Below, piece after piece: positions 1-7,718 of a stretch of DNA of 60,089 nucleotides. Position 1 is the stretch's first letter, and each line of letters opens with the position of its first letter. Position numbers and translations under genes: made by a program. The DNA comes from Candidatus Poribacteria bacterium (GTDB lineage: Bacteria > Poribacteria > WGA-4E > WGA-3G), in assembly GCA_012270865.1 (NCBI GenBank), contig JAAXHL010000206.1:1-60089 (forward strand), in the 5' to 3' direction. The notes below the pieces were generated by a model. That model did no database searches and had not been told where the DNA came from. It saw only the letters and a list, made by a program, of their open reading frames with translations.

Positions 1-50
1 TCTTTAATTCTAATGGTCACTATAATCAAAGAAGTTTCTTCACGTTAAAA

Positions 51-251
51 TCAATCCGCAGCTTCTTCTTTTTTCGACTTTGCAACTTTCGGTTTCTCGT
101 CCGGTGGATCTACAAATTTGTATTTACCGGACTTCCGGTATTCTTCCTCTAACTTCCGGTAGTACTCACACAACTTGTTAACATCATGATCAAATCGCGC
201 GGAGATTTCCTGTCGAATCCTACGAATTTCGTCAATTTCATAGTCTGCCAT
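51..251 (-). CDS. Small charged protein, antitoxin-associated family (copy 1)
   Basis: A protein of 66 residues, rich in Arg, Lys, Glu and Asp, with no signal peptide or membrane segment. It is a clear paralog of the genes at 514-711 and 45760-45975. All three share an N-terminal EIRRIR-type helix, then ISA-F-HD, then a YY-LE-E-RKSG-Y-F block and a PP-EK tail. I start it at the ATG at 251, which aligns with the paralog start; an ATG three codons earlier (260) sits only 3 bases from AGGAG. Just upstream on the same strand is a broken brnA remnant. I do not recognise a biochemical function. The repeated pairing with antitoxin-type genes suggests a toxin-antitoxin role, which is inference. Confidence 0.7.
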   Translation of the reverse strand: MADYEIDEIRRIRQEISARFDHDVNKLCEYYRKLEEEYRKSGKYKFVDPPDEKPKVAKSKKEEAAD

Positions 252-267
252 TTTAGTCATTAACTCC

Positions 268-348
268 TAAACAATTGGAATCTCCGAGAATTTAGATGTC
301 GAGGAAACTGATTCAATCTCAGAAAGCCGTGTTTTTGAAAGTTTCACA
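268..348 (-). pseudogene. Truncated brnA remnant, interrupted by a MITE-like element
   Basis: Reading the minus strand, the first 11 codons (KLSKTRLSEI) are identical to the start of the intact brnA-like gene at 783-1016. The frame then diverges and stops at 268-270. An original ATG for this copy survives at 473-475 on the far side of the repeat element at 348-466, and the 8 bases AAGTTTCA are duplicated on both sides of the element. The remnant is best read as a tandem copy that lost most of its body by deletion and was also split at its first codons by the element. It is unlikely to give a functional product. Confidence 0.65.
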
Positions 349-466
349 GGACTTACGCAAATTTGACTTCAGCCCGTTCTGTTAGATGAAATTTTTTGGA
401 AAACACAGCGTTTTTGTAGCACAAACTAACAGTTTATGCTACAAAAGAGCAGCATGCGTAAGTCCT
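348..466. mobile_element. MITE-like element, 119 bp, perfect 12-bp terminal inverted repeats
   Basis: The element begins AGGACTTACGCA and ends TGCGTAAGTCCT, a perfect inverted repeat. It has no coding capacity. Nested inside is a second perfect 10-bp inverted repeat (TTTTGTAGCA at 412-421, TGCTACAAAA at 437-446). AAGTTTCA flanks both sides, apart from one extra base on the left, and looks like a target-site duplication. A relative lies at 33391-33514. It was presumably mobilised in trans by a transposase that is not in this window. Confidence 0.75.
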
Positions 467-513
467 AAGTTTCATTATAGGCCGCTGATACACGTCCTTC
501 CAAGGATTTGAAG

Positions 514-711
514 TCAATCTGCAGATTCTTTGTCTGCAGGTTTTGGAGTTTCGGACTTCTCTGGCGGTAACTCTGCAAATTTGTACCCTGCCTTACGGAA
601 TTCTTCATCCAATGCTCGGTAGTAAGCCCCTAATTTTTCGGCATCGTGGTCAAATCGCGCTGAAATTTCCCGTCGAATTCTGCGAATTTCGTCAAGTTCG
701 TAGTTAGCCAT
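514..711 (-). CDS. Small charged protein, antitoxin-associated family (copy 2)
   Basis: A 65-residue paralog of the gene at 51-251, with the same ELDEIRRIRREISARFDHD-type N-terminal helix, a YYRALDEE-RKAGYKF middle and a charged Pro/Lys tail ending SAD. It lies 71 bases downstream of the intact brnA-like gene on the same strand, so the two are probably co-transcribed. The unit brnA plus small protein is duplicated in tandem; this is the copy with an intact partner. No enzyme motif is visible. The function is unknown and a toxin-antitoxin link is inferred from position only. Confidence 0.72.
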   Translation of the reverse strand: MANYELDEIRRIRREISARFDHDAEKLGAYYRALDEEFRKAGYKFAELPPEKSETPKPADKESAD

Positions 712-782
712 TTGTGTCGTTACCCCAAAAAAATTATAACCTTGGAAATACCGTTATGGCACCGAGGCAGTCATTTTTCGAT

Positions 783-1016
783 TTACCTATGCGCTTCCAT
801 ATACGCACGAAGCACGGTATTTATCCGCGCGTGGTAATCTTGACCTTGTCCCTTGAACCACTCCAAGACCTCTGGTTCGATCTGAAGGTAATTTTCTGGA
901 ACAATCCGTCGCGCGTTTTCCCAAAAGTCGTCATCGAGTTCGGGGATATCCGATGTATCAATCACATCATCAGGTATATCCTTAATTTCAGAAAGCCGTG
1001 TTTTTGAAAGTTTCAT
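783..1016 (-). CDS. BrnA-like antitoxin (orphan)
   Basis: 77 residues. The C-terminal block with GQGQDYHARINTVLRAYME is the ribbon-helix-helix signature of the BrnA antitoxin family, in which the antitoxin neutralises the BrnT RNase and represses its own operon. Normally brnT precedes brnA; here no brnT-like ORF lies on either side, and the neighbour is instead a small charged protein (514-711). The upstream region has a TATAAT box and an inverted repeat in the promoter spacer, consistent with autoregulation. The family call is fairly secure. The missing toxin is observed only for this neighbourhood. Confidence 0.75.
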   Translation of the reverse strand: MKLSKTRLSEIKDIPDDVIDTSDIPELDDDFWENARRIVPENYLQIEPEVLEWFKGQGQDYHARINTVLRAYMEAHR

Positions 1017-1030
1017 GATATTCTTCTTTT

Positions 1031-1059
1031 ATTATAACACAACTTTATAGAATTGTGTA
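1031..1059 (-). promoter_or_regulatory. Putative brnA promoter with inverted-repeat operator
   Basis: On the minus strand a TACACA -35-like hexamer (1054-1059) is separated by 17 bases from a TATAAT -10 box (1031-1036). The spacer and the edge of the -35 box contain ACACAA...TTGTGT, a 6-bp inverted repeat at 1037-1058. It lies just upstream of the brnA-like start. An operator for the RHH antitoxin is inferred. Confidence 0.45.
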
Positions 1060-1150
1060 GGGTGTGTAAATATTTTGTCTATTGTCGTCTGAATGCAGAT
1101 CACTTGTGGGTGAGTATGCTACAAATCACGGATTTTCGCGGATTCGGCTC

Positions 1151-1184
1151 GTTACAGCGCAAGCTAACAGCATACGCTACAAAA
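1151..1184. repeat. Dispersed TGTAGC stem-loop repeat (diverged copy)
   Basis: The stretch GCGCAAGCTAACAGCATACG followed by CTACAA belongs to the same small family as the hairpin inside the MITE at 348-466 and the copies at 7638-7683 and 37640-37659. The left arm is degenerate here. The rest of the interval 1060-1224 holds nothing else that I can identify. Confidence 0.4.
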
Positions 1185-1224
1185 GAACATCTCTTATTCT
1201 ACGTAGAGGTCATCCGCACGGGAT

Positions 1225-2490
1225 TCACCCTATTTCTTTCTGCGAAGTCCGTTCATCGGTGAAGCGTCTTGATTTGAGTTCATATCGCGGTAGCGTGCCG
1301 AGGGGTACGGTTTTTACGGGGACACGCAAGCCTAAATCCTCTCGAATGGCAGCTGCAATTGCCGTGGCAGTCGTATCAGGATTCGGGTTTGTGGATTCAA
1401 TCTGGATTTCGAGTTCGTCAAGCGTTTCTGTCCTGTAAGCGCGACCGGAGAACTCTTGGACATCCGAGAACTTGAGGATGATGTTTTCGAGGGTCGCAGG
1501 ATAGACGTTCAGTCCGCGGACGATGAGTGCGTCGTCTAATCGTCCGATAACGCCACCGTCAAGGACACGACTCTCCCGACCACATTCACACCGTCCCGAT
1601 TTGAGTCTAACATAGTCTCCCGTCCGATAACGGATTACCGGCATACCGACGCGTCCGAGGTTGGTAATCACTAACTCGCCTTCGTCCGCGGGCGTATCGG
1701 TTTCGGGGTCGAGGATTTCACAGATAAACTCGGCTTCGTTGAGATGGATACCTGCTTGCGGTTCGCACATGAAACCCCAAGCACCGACTTCCGTTGCACC
1801 GGTGTGGTCGTAGGCACGCGCGCCCCAACCGGCTTCAATCCGCTGTTTCGTTGCCGGTAGACTGGCACCGGGTTCGCCTGCATGGATGGTTACCCGAACA
1901 GAAGAAGCTTCACTAAGATTGATACCGTCTTGTTCGGCGACTTCAACGAGTCGTAAAGCATACGTCGGTGTGGCAACAAGCACTGTTATGTCGTTGCTGA
2001 GGATCGTGCGTATCCGCTGCTCGGAGGTCATGCCACCATTCGGGATTATGAGTGCACCGAGCTGCTGTGCGCCGTGATAGGCACTCCAGAAACCGATAAA
2101 CGGACCGAACGAGAAGGCGATCATCAGCCTGTCTGATGAAGTCACGCCTGCGCCGCGGTAGACCTCTCCCCAGCATTTGCCCCACCAGTCCCACGATTCT
2201 GCCGTATCCAACCATCGCAACGGTGAACCCGTTGTGCCAGAGGTGCGGTGGAGGCAGGTATACTGCTCTAACGGAAAGGTTAGGTTCGTGCCGTAAGGCG
2301 GATGCGATACCTGATCTGCACTGAGTTCTTCTTTTGTAGTGAACGGCAGTTGCCGATAATCGGCGAGTGTTTGTACGTCGTTTGGATGTGTAATTCCTAC
2401 TTCAGTGAGTTTTCGTCGATAGAAAGCGTTTGTCTCTAATACTGGTGCAAGCATCCCACGGAAGCGATTTAATTGTGTGTTTGTATCCAT
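1225..2490 (-). CDS. Phenylacetate-CoA ligase-like AMP-forming ligase
   Basis: 421 residues, the usual length of the PaaK branch of adenylate-forming enzymes. Visible motifs are the phosphate-binding TSGTTGSP (83-90), YDHTGATE (227-234), the RYRTGDYV hinge/ATP motif (287-294) and a Cys-rich CECG turn (301-304). Enzymes of this group activate a carboxylic acid as acyl-AMP and pass it to CoA; the acid cannot be read from sequence. The start lies 3 bases after the stop of the radical-SAM gene at 2494-3834, so the two form a tight operon and probably act together. No ring-degradation genes are nearby, so a role in phenylacetate catabolism is not supported. Confidence 0.85.
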   Translation of the reverse strand: MDTNTQLNRFRGMLAPVLETNAFYRRKLTEVGITHPNDVQTLADYRQLPFTTKEELSADQVSHPPYGTNLTFPLEQYTCLHRTSGTTGSPLRWLDTAESWDWWGKCWGEVYRGAGVTSSDRLMIAFSFGPFIGFWSAYHGAQQLGALIIPNGGMTSEQRIRTILSNDITVLVATPTYALRLVEVAEQDGINLSEASSVRVTIHAGEPGASLPATKQRIEAGWGARAYDHTGATEVGAWGFMCEPQAGIHLNEAEFICEILDPETDTPADEGELVITNLGRVGMPVIRYRTGDYVRLKSGRCECGRESRVLDGGVIGRLDDALIVRGLNVYPATLENIILKFSDVQEFSGRAYRTETLDELEIQIESTNPNPDTTATAIAAAIREDLGLRVPVKTVPLGTLPRYELKSRRFTDERTSQKEIG

Positions 2491-2493
2491 GTA

Positions 2494-3834
2494 TTAGGTA
2501 TACCGGGTATTCTGATATTCGGGTGCATAGAACGCCGGCAGCAGACTATCAACCTGTAGCAGTCCGCGTTGTGTGAGTTGAATTTCGTCTGATCCAGCAT
2601 TGACACGCAGCATACCGTCGTTTTGCAGTTTTTCATAAGGTTCGGCGAAAATCTCAAGGATATCTGCGTTGAACTTCGCTTTGAAATAGGAGGGTCTAAT
2701 TTTGCCGAGCTTGAGTTGCAGTATCATCTCCCGCGTCAATCGTTCAGATGCCGTCGGTTTCAGTGCGCGGTAAATCGGGAGTCTGTCTTCTTCGAGTCCG
2801 CCGAGGTAGTCGCCCCATGCGGGTGCGTTCTGAAAATGGATTCCGCTGAGATGCGAGAACGAGGCGACGCCTGTCCCAATCATATCGCTGCCTTGCCAGA
2901 CTGCGTCGCGATAGACGAATTGACAATTTTTGTCTTCTTTTAGCACTGTATATGCGCTGGATTGCGTATAACCGGCTTCTGCGAATTGTTCAAAGGCATA
3001 CTGATGCCACTCGCGCTTCAGTTTCCAATCTGCCACCGGCAACGCATCGCCACCGAGGATGTCCTTGGAGTAGACCGTATTGAAAGGCAGCTCCAACTGA
3101 TAGACAGTGACACTGTCCGGATCGAGTTCAATCGTTTTCTTGACGGTCTCGCGCCAACTCTCCCATGTCTCGCCTATCATACCTGAAATGAGGTCGATAT
3201 TCACCTGATCGAACGCCAACGTCTTAATCCACGGGTGAATGCGATACACCTCTTTAGAAAGGTGCGCCCTACCGTTTTCGGCGAGGATTTCGTCATTCAG
3301 GTTCTCAACGCCGAGACTCAATCGGGTTACACCGATCGCTTTAATGGCATTGAGTTTCTTTTCTGTTAAGGTGCCGGGTTCACATTCAAAAGCGATTTCT
3401 TCAGCGGTATCCCACGGCATCACCTGTTTCACCCTATCAACGAGTGTGGTCAAGTGTTTGACGCTGATATAGGAAGGCGTTCCGCCACCGAAATAGACGA
3501 ACCTTAGCGGACGATCCGCGACAGCGGGTTTGGCACTGTAAAGTTCCACCTCTTTGGCGAGTGCATTGAGATACGTATCAATTTCCGAGCTGTTTTTATC
3601 GGTATAGACCCGGAAATAGCAGAATTTACACCGCTTACGACAGAACGGGATATGGAGGTAAAGTCCGAGGGTGGCATCCGGTCTCGGTGGTGCGTCGAGT
3701 GCTTGATGCACCTCTGGGACATCGGAGTCACCCCATGTTGAATACGGAGGGTAGTTCGAGACGAAAACGCTCCCGACCGTCGTCTGTGTTGAATCTATGC
3801 CTGCTGTTGCGGGTTCCGGTTTCGTTTCAGGCAT
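2494..3834 (-). CDS. HemW/HemN-like radical SAM protein
   Basis: 446 residues. The radical-SAM cluster motif HIPFCRKRCKFC gives Cys65, Cys69 and Cys72 (CX3CX2C), followed by the GGGTP SAM-binding motif near 116-120 and a HemN-type C-terminal domain. The family includes oxygen-independent coproporphyrinogen oxidase and the heme chaperone HemW; many relatives do neither. The N-terminal extension of about 55 residues before the barrel and the tight coupling to an acyl-CoA-ligase gene argue for a specialised role rather than routine heme synthesis. I therefore give no gene symbol. The family call is secure; the substrate is unknown. Confidence 0.85.
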   Translation of the reverse strand: MPETKPEPATAGIDSTQTTVGSVFVSNYPPYSTWGDSDVPEVHQALDAPPRPDATLGLYLHIPFCRKRCKFCYFRVYTDKNSSEIDTYLNALAKEVELYSAKPAVADRPLRFVYFGGGTPSYISVKHLTTLVDRVKQVMPWDTAEEIAFECEPGTLTEKKLNAIKAIGVTRLSLGVENLNDEILAENGRAHLSKEVYRIHPWIKTLAFDQVNIDLISGMIGETWESWRETVKKTIELDPDSVTVYQLELPFNTVYSKDILGGDALPVADWKLKREWHQYAFEQFAEAGYTQSSAYTVLKEDKNCQFVYRDAVWQGSDMIGTGVASFSHLSGIHFQNAPAWGDYLGGLEEDRLPIYRALKPTASERLTREMILQLKLGKIRPSYFKAKFNADILEIFAEPYEKLQNDGMLRVNAGSDEIQLTQRGLLQVDSLLPAFYAPEYQNTRYT

Positions 3835-3862
3835 CTTCTTTGCTCCTTTGCTTTAAGTTGGG

Positions 3863-4035
3863 GATCGCGAGCAAAACTCGCTCCTACAATCAGGGTTAGG
3901 GATCGCGAGCAAAACTCGCTCCTACAATATATCGCGAGTAAAACTCGCTCCTACAATCAGGGTTAGGGATCGCGAGCAAAACTCGCTCCTACAATCAGGG
4001 TTAGGGATCGCGAGTAAAACTCGCTCCTACAATCA
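3863..4035. repeat. Five tandem hairpin repeats (38-bp unit)
   Basis: Five copies of a unit with GATCGCGAGCAAAACTCGCT at its core lie head to tail between two co-directional minus-strand genes; most are separated by CAGGGTTAGG. One copy is shortened. In every copy GCGAG and CTCGC can pair around an AAAA or TAAA-type loop. Copies differ at a C/T position in the loop. There are no unique spacers, so this is not CRISPR. It could act as a transcript stabiliser or attenuator. Confidence 0.8.
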
Positions 4036-4047
4036 GAGGCTACTGAT

Positions 4048-5247
4048 CTATCCAAAACAGTAGAGGATCCCGTCCTCGGTTCCGATATAGATTTTACCTT
4101 CCGAAACGCTCGGCGATGCGACGATCGATGCTCCAGTGGCGAATTCCCACACCGATTCTCCTGTTATCAGATCCAATGCGATGAGTACCCCGCGCGTTGT
4201 CCCGACAAAAACACGGGTCCCAACAATTACAGCGGAAGATTCAATGCTGGATTTGGCGGTGTAAGTCCATATAGGTTCGCCGGTATCGAGTGAGAGGGCA
4301 TGAACCATTTTATCGCGTCCGCCGATGATGACGCTGTTTTCGGCGATCGCAGCGGAGGCGAAAAACGGGAATTGCCGTTTCGGGTGCCGATATCGCCACG
4401 TTATCTCTCCGGTGTCTAACGCCACTGCCAATATTTCGGTACCGTACGTCCCACAATAGACCCGATTCTGGGAAATCGCCGGACTCGCACCGACATAAGC
4501 ACCGAGGTCCACCTGCTGCGTCTGTGTGCCGTCCTCTATGTTGATGACGCGGAGATAACTGTCGCATCCGGTGAGAACCACATAGTTTGCGGTATCCCCG
4601 GATTCACCCGTGGTTTGCGTCCAGACGCTCGGCGTACCGTGAACATACCCCTCGGTCTCAAGTTTCCAGAGGAACTCTCCGTTCTCATGATTGAGGCAGT
4701 AGAGGAATCCATCGTAGGAACCGAATAGGACGCGGTCGCCAACGATATTTGCCGACGATATGATTTCGCCATCCGTAGCAAACTGCCATTTCATTTCGTG
4801 CGTGCTGATGTCCACAGCATGAAAGACACCATCACCATCACCAAAATAGACGACACCATCGTTGACAGTAGGGGACGCTTTAATATGCGTGTTCGCCTGA
4901 TAGGTCCACTTCTTTTTTCCGGTTTGTGTATCAATTGCGTAAAGGACACCGTCCAATGCCCCGACATAGAGGGTGCCGTCAACGACTGCGGCGGTGGACT
5001 CAATTATGTCTTCCACCTGAAAAGTCCAGAGCAATTCCGGCTTATCGGGTAGTTGTGTATCCGCGACCCCGGTAAGTTGTGGATTTCCACGGAAACTTGT
5101 CCAGTTCCCGAAAGTTGCGTGTGCTGCACAGAGCAGTAGTATGAGAATAAAAAAGCCTTTTGCGCTGCTGTGCAGATAGGCACGCCGTTGTCGAGTTTCC
5201 ATCCCAAACGCGCCGTTGCATACTGGTCTATCAGTAGATTTGTTCAT
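4048..5247 (-). CDS. Exported PQQ-repeat beta-propeller protein
   Basis: 399 residues. The N-terminus is basic and followed by a hydrophobic segment (about 31-45, FFILILLLCAAHATFG), indicating export or a membrane anchor. The rest is a run of PQQ/BamB-type blades, each with a DG-LYA-D--TG-K-W-type pattern, giving a propeller of seven or eight blades. No catalytic dehydrogenase residues are evident, so it is more likely a structural or binding protein than a quinoprotein enzyme. It overlaps the 3' end of the alcohol dehydrogenase gene by 17 bases and must be in its operon. An internal Met at residue 16 is an alternative start. Confidence 0.85.
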   Translation of the reverse strand: MNKSTDRPVCNGAFGMETRQRRAYLHSSAKGFFILILLLCAAHATFGNWTSFRGNPQLTGVADTQLPDKPELLWTFQVEDIIESTAAVVDGTLYVGALDGVLYAIDTQTGKKKWTYQANTHIKASPTVNDGVVYFGDGDGVFHAVDISTHEMKWQFATDGEIISSANIVGDRVLFGSYDGFLYCLNHENGEFLWKLETEGYVHGTPSVWTQTTGESGDTANYVVLTGCDSYLRVINIEDGTQTQQVDLGAYVGASPAISQNRVYCGTYGTEILAVALDTGEITWRYRHPKRQFPFFASAAIAENSVIIGGRDKMVHALSLDTGEPIWTYTAKSSIESSAVIVGTRVFVGTTRGVLIALDLITGESVWEFATGASIVASPSVSEGKIYIGTEDGILYCFG

Positions 5248-6352
5248 AAAGTTTGACGAAATTGCTAATATTCAGAGGACGCGGATTGAATTGCGCTGTC
5301 CATTGCGTCGCCGCTTCCTCTGCTGTTGTTAGCAATGCCGTTGTTCCTATAGTATATTGGACAGGGTAATCCCGGAGTCTGTTCGGTAGATTTCCGATCT
5401 GCTTTAGTTTGATAATTCTGTCTGCCAAATCTCCGTCCGAGTACAGTTCATGATAGGCATCTCCTGCGACAGTGCTATTGAATCGGATGACGTGGGGTAG
5501 CATCAGTGCGACGGCAACGCCGTGGATGACATCGTACCTTGCTGTCAATGGGTTGGCGCAAGCGTGTGCGGCACCGAGCATCGAATTCTCGATCGCCAGT
5601 CCGGCGAGGTATGCGCCGAACAGCATTTTACTTCGTGCTTTGGTCGTTTTATCGTCAAGAGCTGCCTCAAAATGTGCGTTCAGTAGTTCCCATGCGTGGC
5701 GTGCGAACATGCGTGACATGGGGTTGCTTCTGGTTGAGACGTAACTCTCAACGGCGTGTGCGACGGCATCAATCGCGGTGATCGCTGCGATGGTTCTCGG
5801 CAAGGTTTTGGTAAGCGTTGCGTCCAAGATTACGGTACCGAATCGTGCCTTTTTATCGCCACATGCCATTTTGATATGCGTCTCCGGCTGTGAGATGAGT
5901 GCGTAGGACTGTGCCTCGCTGCCGGTGCCGATGGTTGTCGGAATGCCGATGGCGGGCAGCATCGGTTCTCGCGCTTTATTGGTGCCCCAATAATCCTCCA
6001 TTTTGCCACCGTTTGTGAGCAGGAAGTTTACGCCTTTCGCGCAATCCATTGAGCTGCCACCGCCGAGTCCGATGATGAGGTCTATCGGCGCGTTGGTCTT
6101 TGCGACAGCAACGGCGGCTTCGACATCCTCTGTGGTCGGGTTCGATTTGACATCCGCAAAAACGTAAGCGGCGATTCGTTCACCCTGCAACGCAGAAACG
6201 GCTCTGGCGAGAATACCAGCCTTTTCGATGCCACGGTCTGTCGTAATAAGAACCCGACTGCCACCGAGCGTGCGCGTCAACTCACCGAGCCGTTCGATAC
6301 TGTTGTCGCCGTAGATGATCTGTTGGTTCAGTTCACAATCAAAAGTTTCCAT
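5231..6352 (-). CDS. Iron-containing alcohol dehydrogenase (type III)
   Basis: 373 residues, normal for the family that includes FucO and 1,3-propanediol dehydrogenase. The nucleotide-binding motif is GGGSSMD (97-103). The four expected metal ligands are present: Asp195 and His199 in DAVAHAVE, His263 in AAHACANP and His277 in VIHGVA. It should interconvert an alcohol and an aldehyde or ketone with NAD(P). The substrate is unknown. It is the first gene of an operon with the PQQ-propeller gene. A promoter with an overlapping palindrome lies upstream at 6479-6517. Confidence 0.9.
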   Translation of the reverse strand: METFDCELNQQIIYGDNSIERLGELTRTLGGSRVLITTDRGIEKAGILARAVSALQGERIAAYVFADVKSNPTTEDVEAAVAVAKTNAPIDLIIGLGGGSSMDCAKGVNFLLTNGGKMEDYWGTNKAREPMLPAIGIPTTIGTGSEAQSYALISQPETHIKMACGDKKARFGTVILDATLTKTLPRTIAAITAIDAVAHAVESYVSTRSNPMSRMFARHAWELLNAHFEAALDDKTTKARSKMLFGAYLAGLAIENSMLGAAHACANPLTARYDVIHGVAVALMLPHVIRFNSTVAGDAYHELYSDGDLADRIIKLKQIGNLPNRLRDYPVQYTIGTTALLTTAEEAATQWTAQFNPRPLNISNFVKLYEQIY

Positions 6353-6478
6353 AGTATCAACGCTGGTATGATAATATGGCGCGTTTATCGGACGCGCCGA
6401 TGAAGATTTATGAAGACTATCTATTTGCTGGTAAGGGACTCAAATCGCGTCTTTTTTCAAGACATCCGAGAAGTATAA

Positions 6479-6517
6479 ATCCTATAATAGGATACCTGAT
6501 TTCGCCGTGAAAGTCAA
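6479..6517 (-). promoter_or_regulatory. Putative promoter and palindromic operator of the alcohol dehydrogenase operon
   Basis: On the minus strand TTGACT (6512-6517) is spaced 17 bases from TATCCT (6489-6494). Overlapping the -10 box and running toward the start point is the palindrome ATCCTATAATAGGAT (6479-6493). A repressor binding there would block transcription. No regulator gene is adjacent. Confidence 0.45.
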
Positions 6518-6756
6518 GGAGAAGCGCAGCGTCTCTGCGGAGCCTTTAATTTGGGATGGATTGGAGGCTGCGAATTTCACAGTTTTCACAGTACTATGAA
6601 ATTGACGCATCTGAAAAAAGGCGGGAAACCTTGATTATGACTGGATTTTTTCGTCGTTTTGGGTGAAAGGCCGTTTTGGCGTTTACCGTGAAATTTTATC
6701 AAATCTTCACGCCGAAACTCAATCCTTAGATTTCAGACGTAGGCGGGGAAAACAAT

Positions 6757-6785
6757 TTGAAGTTTGGCACAAACTATGTTATGAT
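6757..6785 (+). promoter_or_regulatory. Putative promoter of the barrel-like protein gene
   Basis: TTGAAG (6757-6762), a 17-base spacer and TATGAT (6780-6785). An inverted repeat CCAAATA-TCAT-TATTTGG (6823-6840) follows in the presumed leader. Confidence 0.35.
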
Positions 6786-6866
6786 TATATTAGGCGATGT
6801 TGGTTGTTTATTTTAGGCCGAACCAAATATCATTATTTGGACCAAAACCCTCTATAAAGGAGTGAT

Positions 6867-7565
6867 ATGTTGTTAAAGAAGTGGGCTTATGTAGTATTGA
6901 TATTTGTTTTCTATCCAGTTACCGCGTATGCTCAAACAAGTTTATATCGATTGTCTACGGCAGATACCTCGCTTGGACTTGCCCTCAGTCAACAGGATAT
7001 GGGTATTATTAAACCCAGACCCTCTACAACAATTAGTGCTAATCTTGATTACGGTATTGAGGATGACTTAAAGATTTCTTTTCAAGTTGGAGTCGGATTG
7101 ACCGACGAAACGACTGTGCCGCCAGCACCTACTGGCGTGGTCGGTATAGTGCGTCTCAAACCGTTAGGGGACACCGGCTTAGATTATTTTTGGAGAGGAG
7201 ATTTCGGTGCCGTATTCTTCCGATCTGTTCAAGAGTCTACGGATCGGATCCTTGAGCGTTCACGTATTCTCAGGCTTTCAGGTGGGGCAGGTGTCTTAAA
7301 ACGTCTGGAAACTGAGTCTGGCCAGGTGATGCTTCCGTTTTTTGCTTTATCTTTTATCAGGTCTTGGGAAACTTCAGAAACTAACGCAGAATTTCCCGAA
7401 GAATCAGAGGATTTGGTTTTCAAAACATCACTGGGCCATGGAGACCTCGCTGGAGAAATCGGTATAGAGATTGAATTGTCGCCGACAGTCACAGCACTCG
7501 GTGGTTTACAATTTTCTTTTGAGAGATCCGATGTTGCTTTTCGTGTTGGCTTAAATTTCTATTAG
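6867..7565 (+). CDS. Secreted, probably outer-membrane beta-barrel protein
   Basis: 232 residues with a clear signal peptide (a Lys pair, then a hydrophobic stretch, cleaved near AYAQ at 20-23). The mature part alternates polar and hydrophobic residues in strand-sized runs and ends in FRVGLNFY, with a terminal aromatic residue as in many outer-membrane barrels. AAAGGAG lies 5 bases before the ATG. It stands alone between the dehydrogenase operon and malate dehydrogenase. No known family was recognised; the barrel prediction rests on pattern only. Confidence 0.65.
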   Translation: MLLKKWAYVVLIFVFYPVTAYAQTSLYRLSTADTSLGLALSQQDMGIIKPRPSTTISANLDYGIEDDLKISFQVGVGLTDETTVPPAPTGVVGIVRLKPLGDTGLDYFWRGDFGAVFFRSVQESTDRILERSRILRLSGGAGVLKRLETESGQVMLPFFALSFIRSWETSETNAEFPEESEDLVFKTSLGHGDLAGEIGIEIELSPTVTALGGLQFSFERSDVAFRVGLNFY

Positions 7566-7637
7566 ATACAATAGTTTGGGCGGTTATGTTTCTAAAATTG
7601 ACACTTATGCTTCCGGCACGCCTCCGAACCGAAAAAC

Positions 7638-7683
7638 GCTTGTAGCGCAAAATTTAACTGCGATACAAGTTTACGCTACAAGC
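7638..7683. repeat. Perfect 10-bp inverted repeat between convergent genes
   Basis: GCTTGTAGCG (7638-7647) and CGCTACAAGC (7674-7683) flank a 26-base loop. It belongs to the dispersed TGTAGC stem-loop family seen at 412-446. It lies between two convergent genes, where it could also help end transcription. Confidence 0.6.
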
Positions 7684-7718
7684 TAAGTTGAACTCACGTT
7701 GAAAAATAGTAAAGTCGC

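Larger units (their letters stand above)
6353..6866. other. Intergenic region between divergent genes
   Basis: About 510 bases. It holds the minus-strand promoter and palindrome at 6479-6517, a GGCGCGT/ACGCGCC hairpin at 6378-6398 in the dehydrogenase leader, a plus-strand promoter candidate at 6757-6785 and a CCAAATA/TATTTGG inverted repeat at 6823-6840. A 64-codon open frame at 6663-6857 has no ribosome site and reads like chance. Confidence 0.6.

Noticed and set aside
1082..1438. 118-codon plus-strand ORF
   Set aside because: It is mostly antisense to the end of the acyl-CoA-ligase gene, and its Ser/Val-rich content is a mirror of that gene.
3863..4035. Regular 38-base repeats resembling a CRISPR array
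   Set aside because: The units are contiguous with identical spacers, each unit is itself a hairpin, and no cas genes are present.
6663..6857. 64-codon ORF upstream of the barrel-like gene
   Set aside because: It has no ribosome site, overlaps the promoter candidate and shows no recognisable protein pattern.
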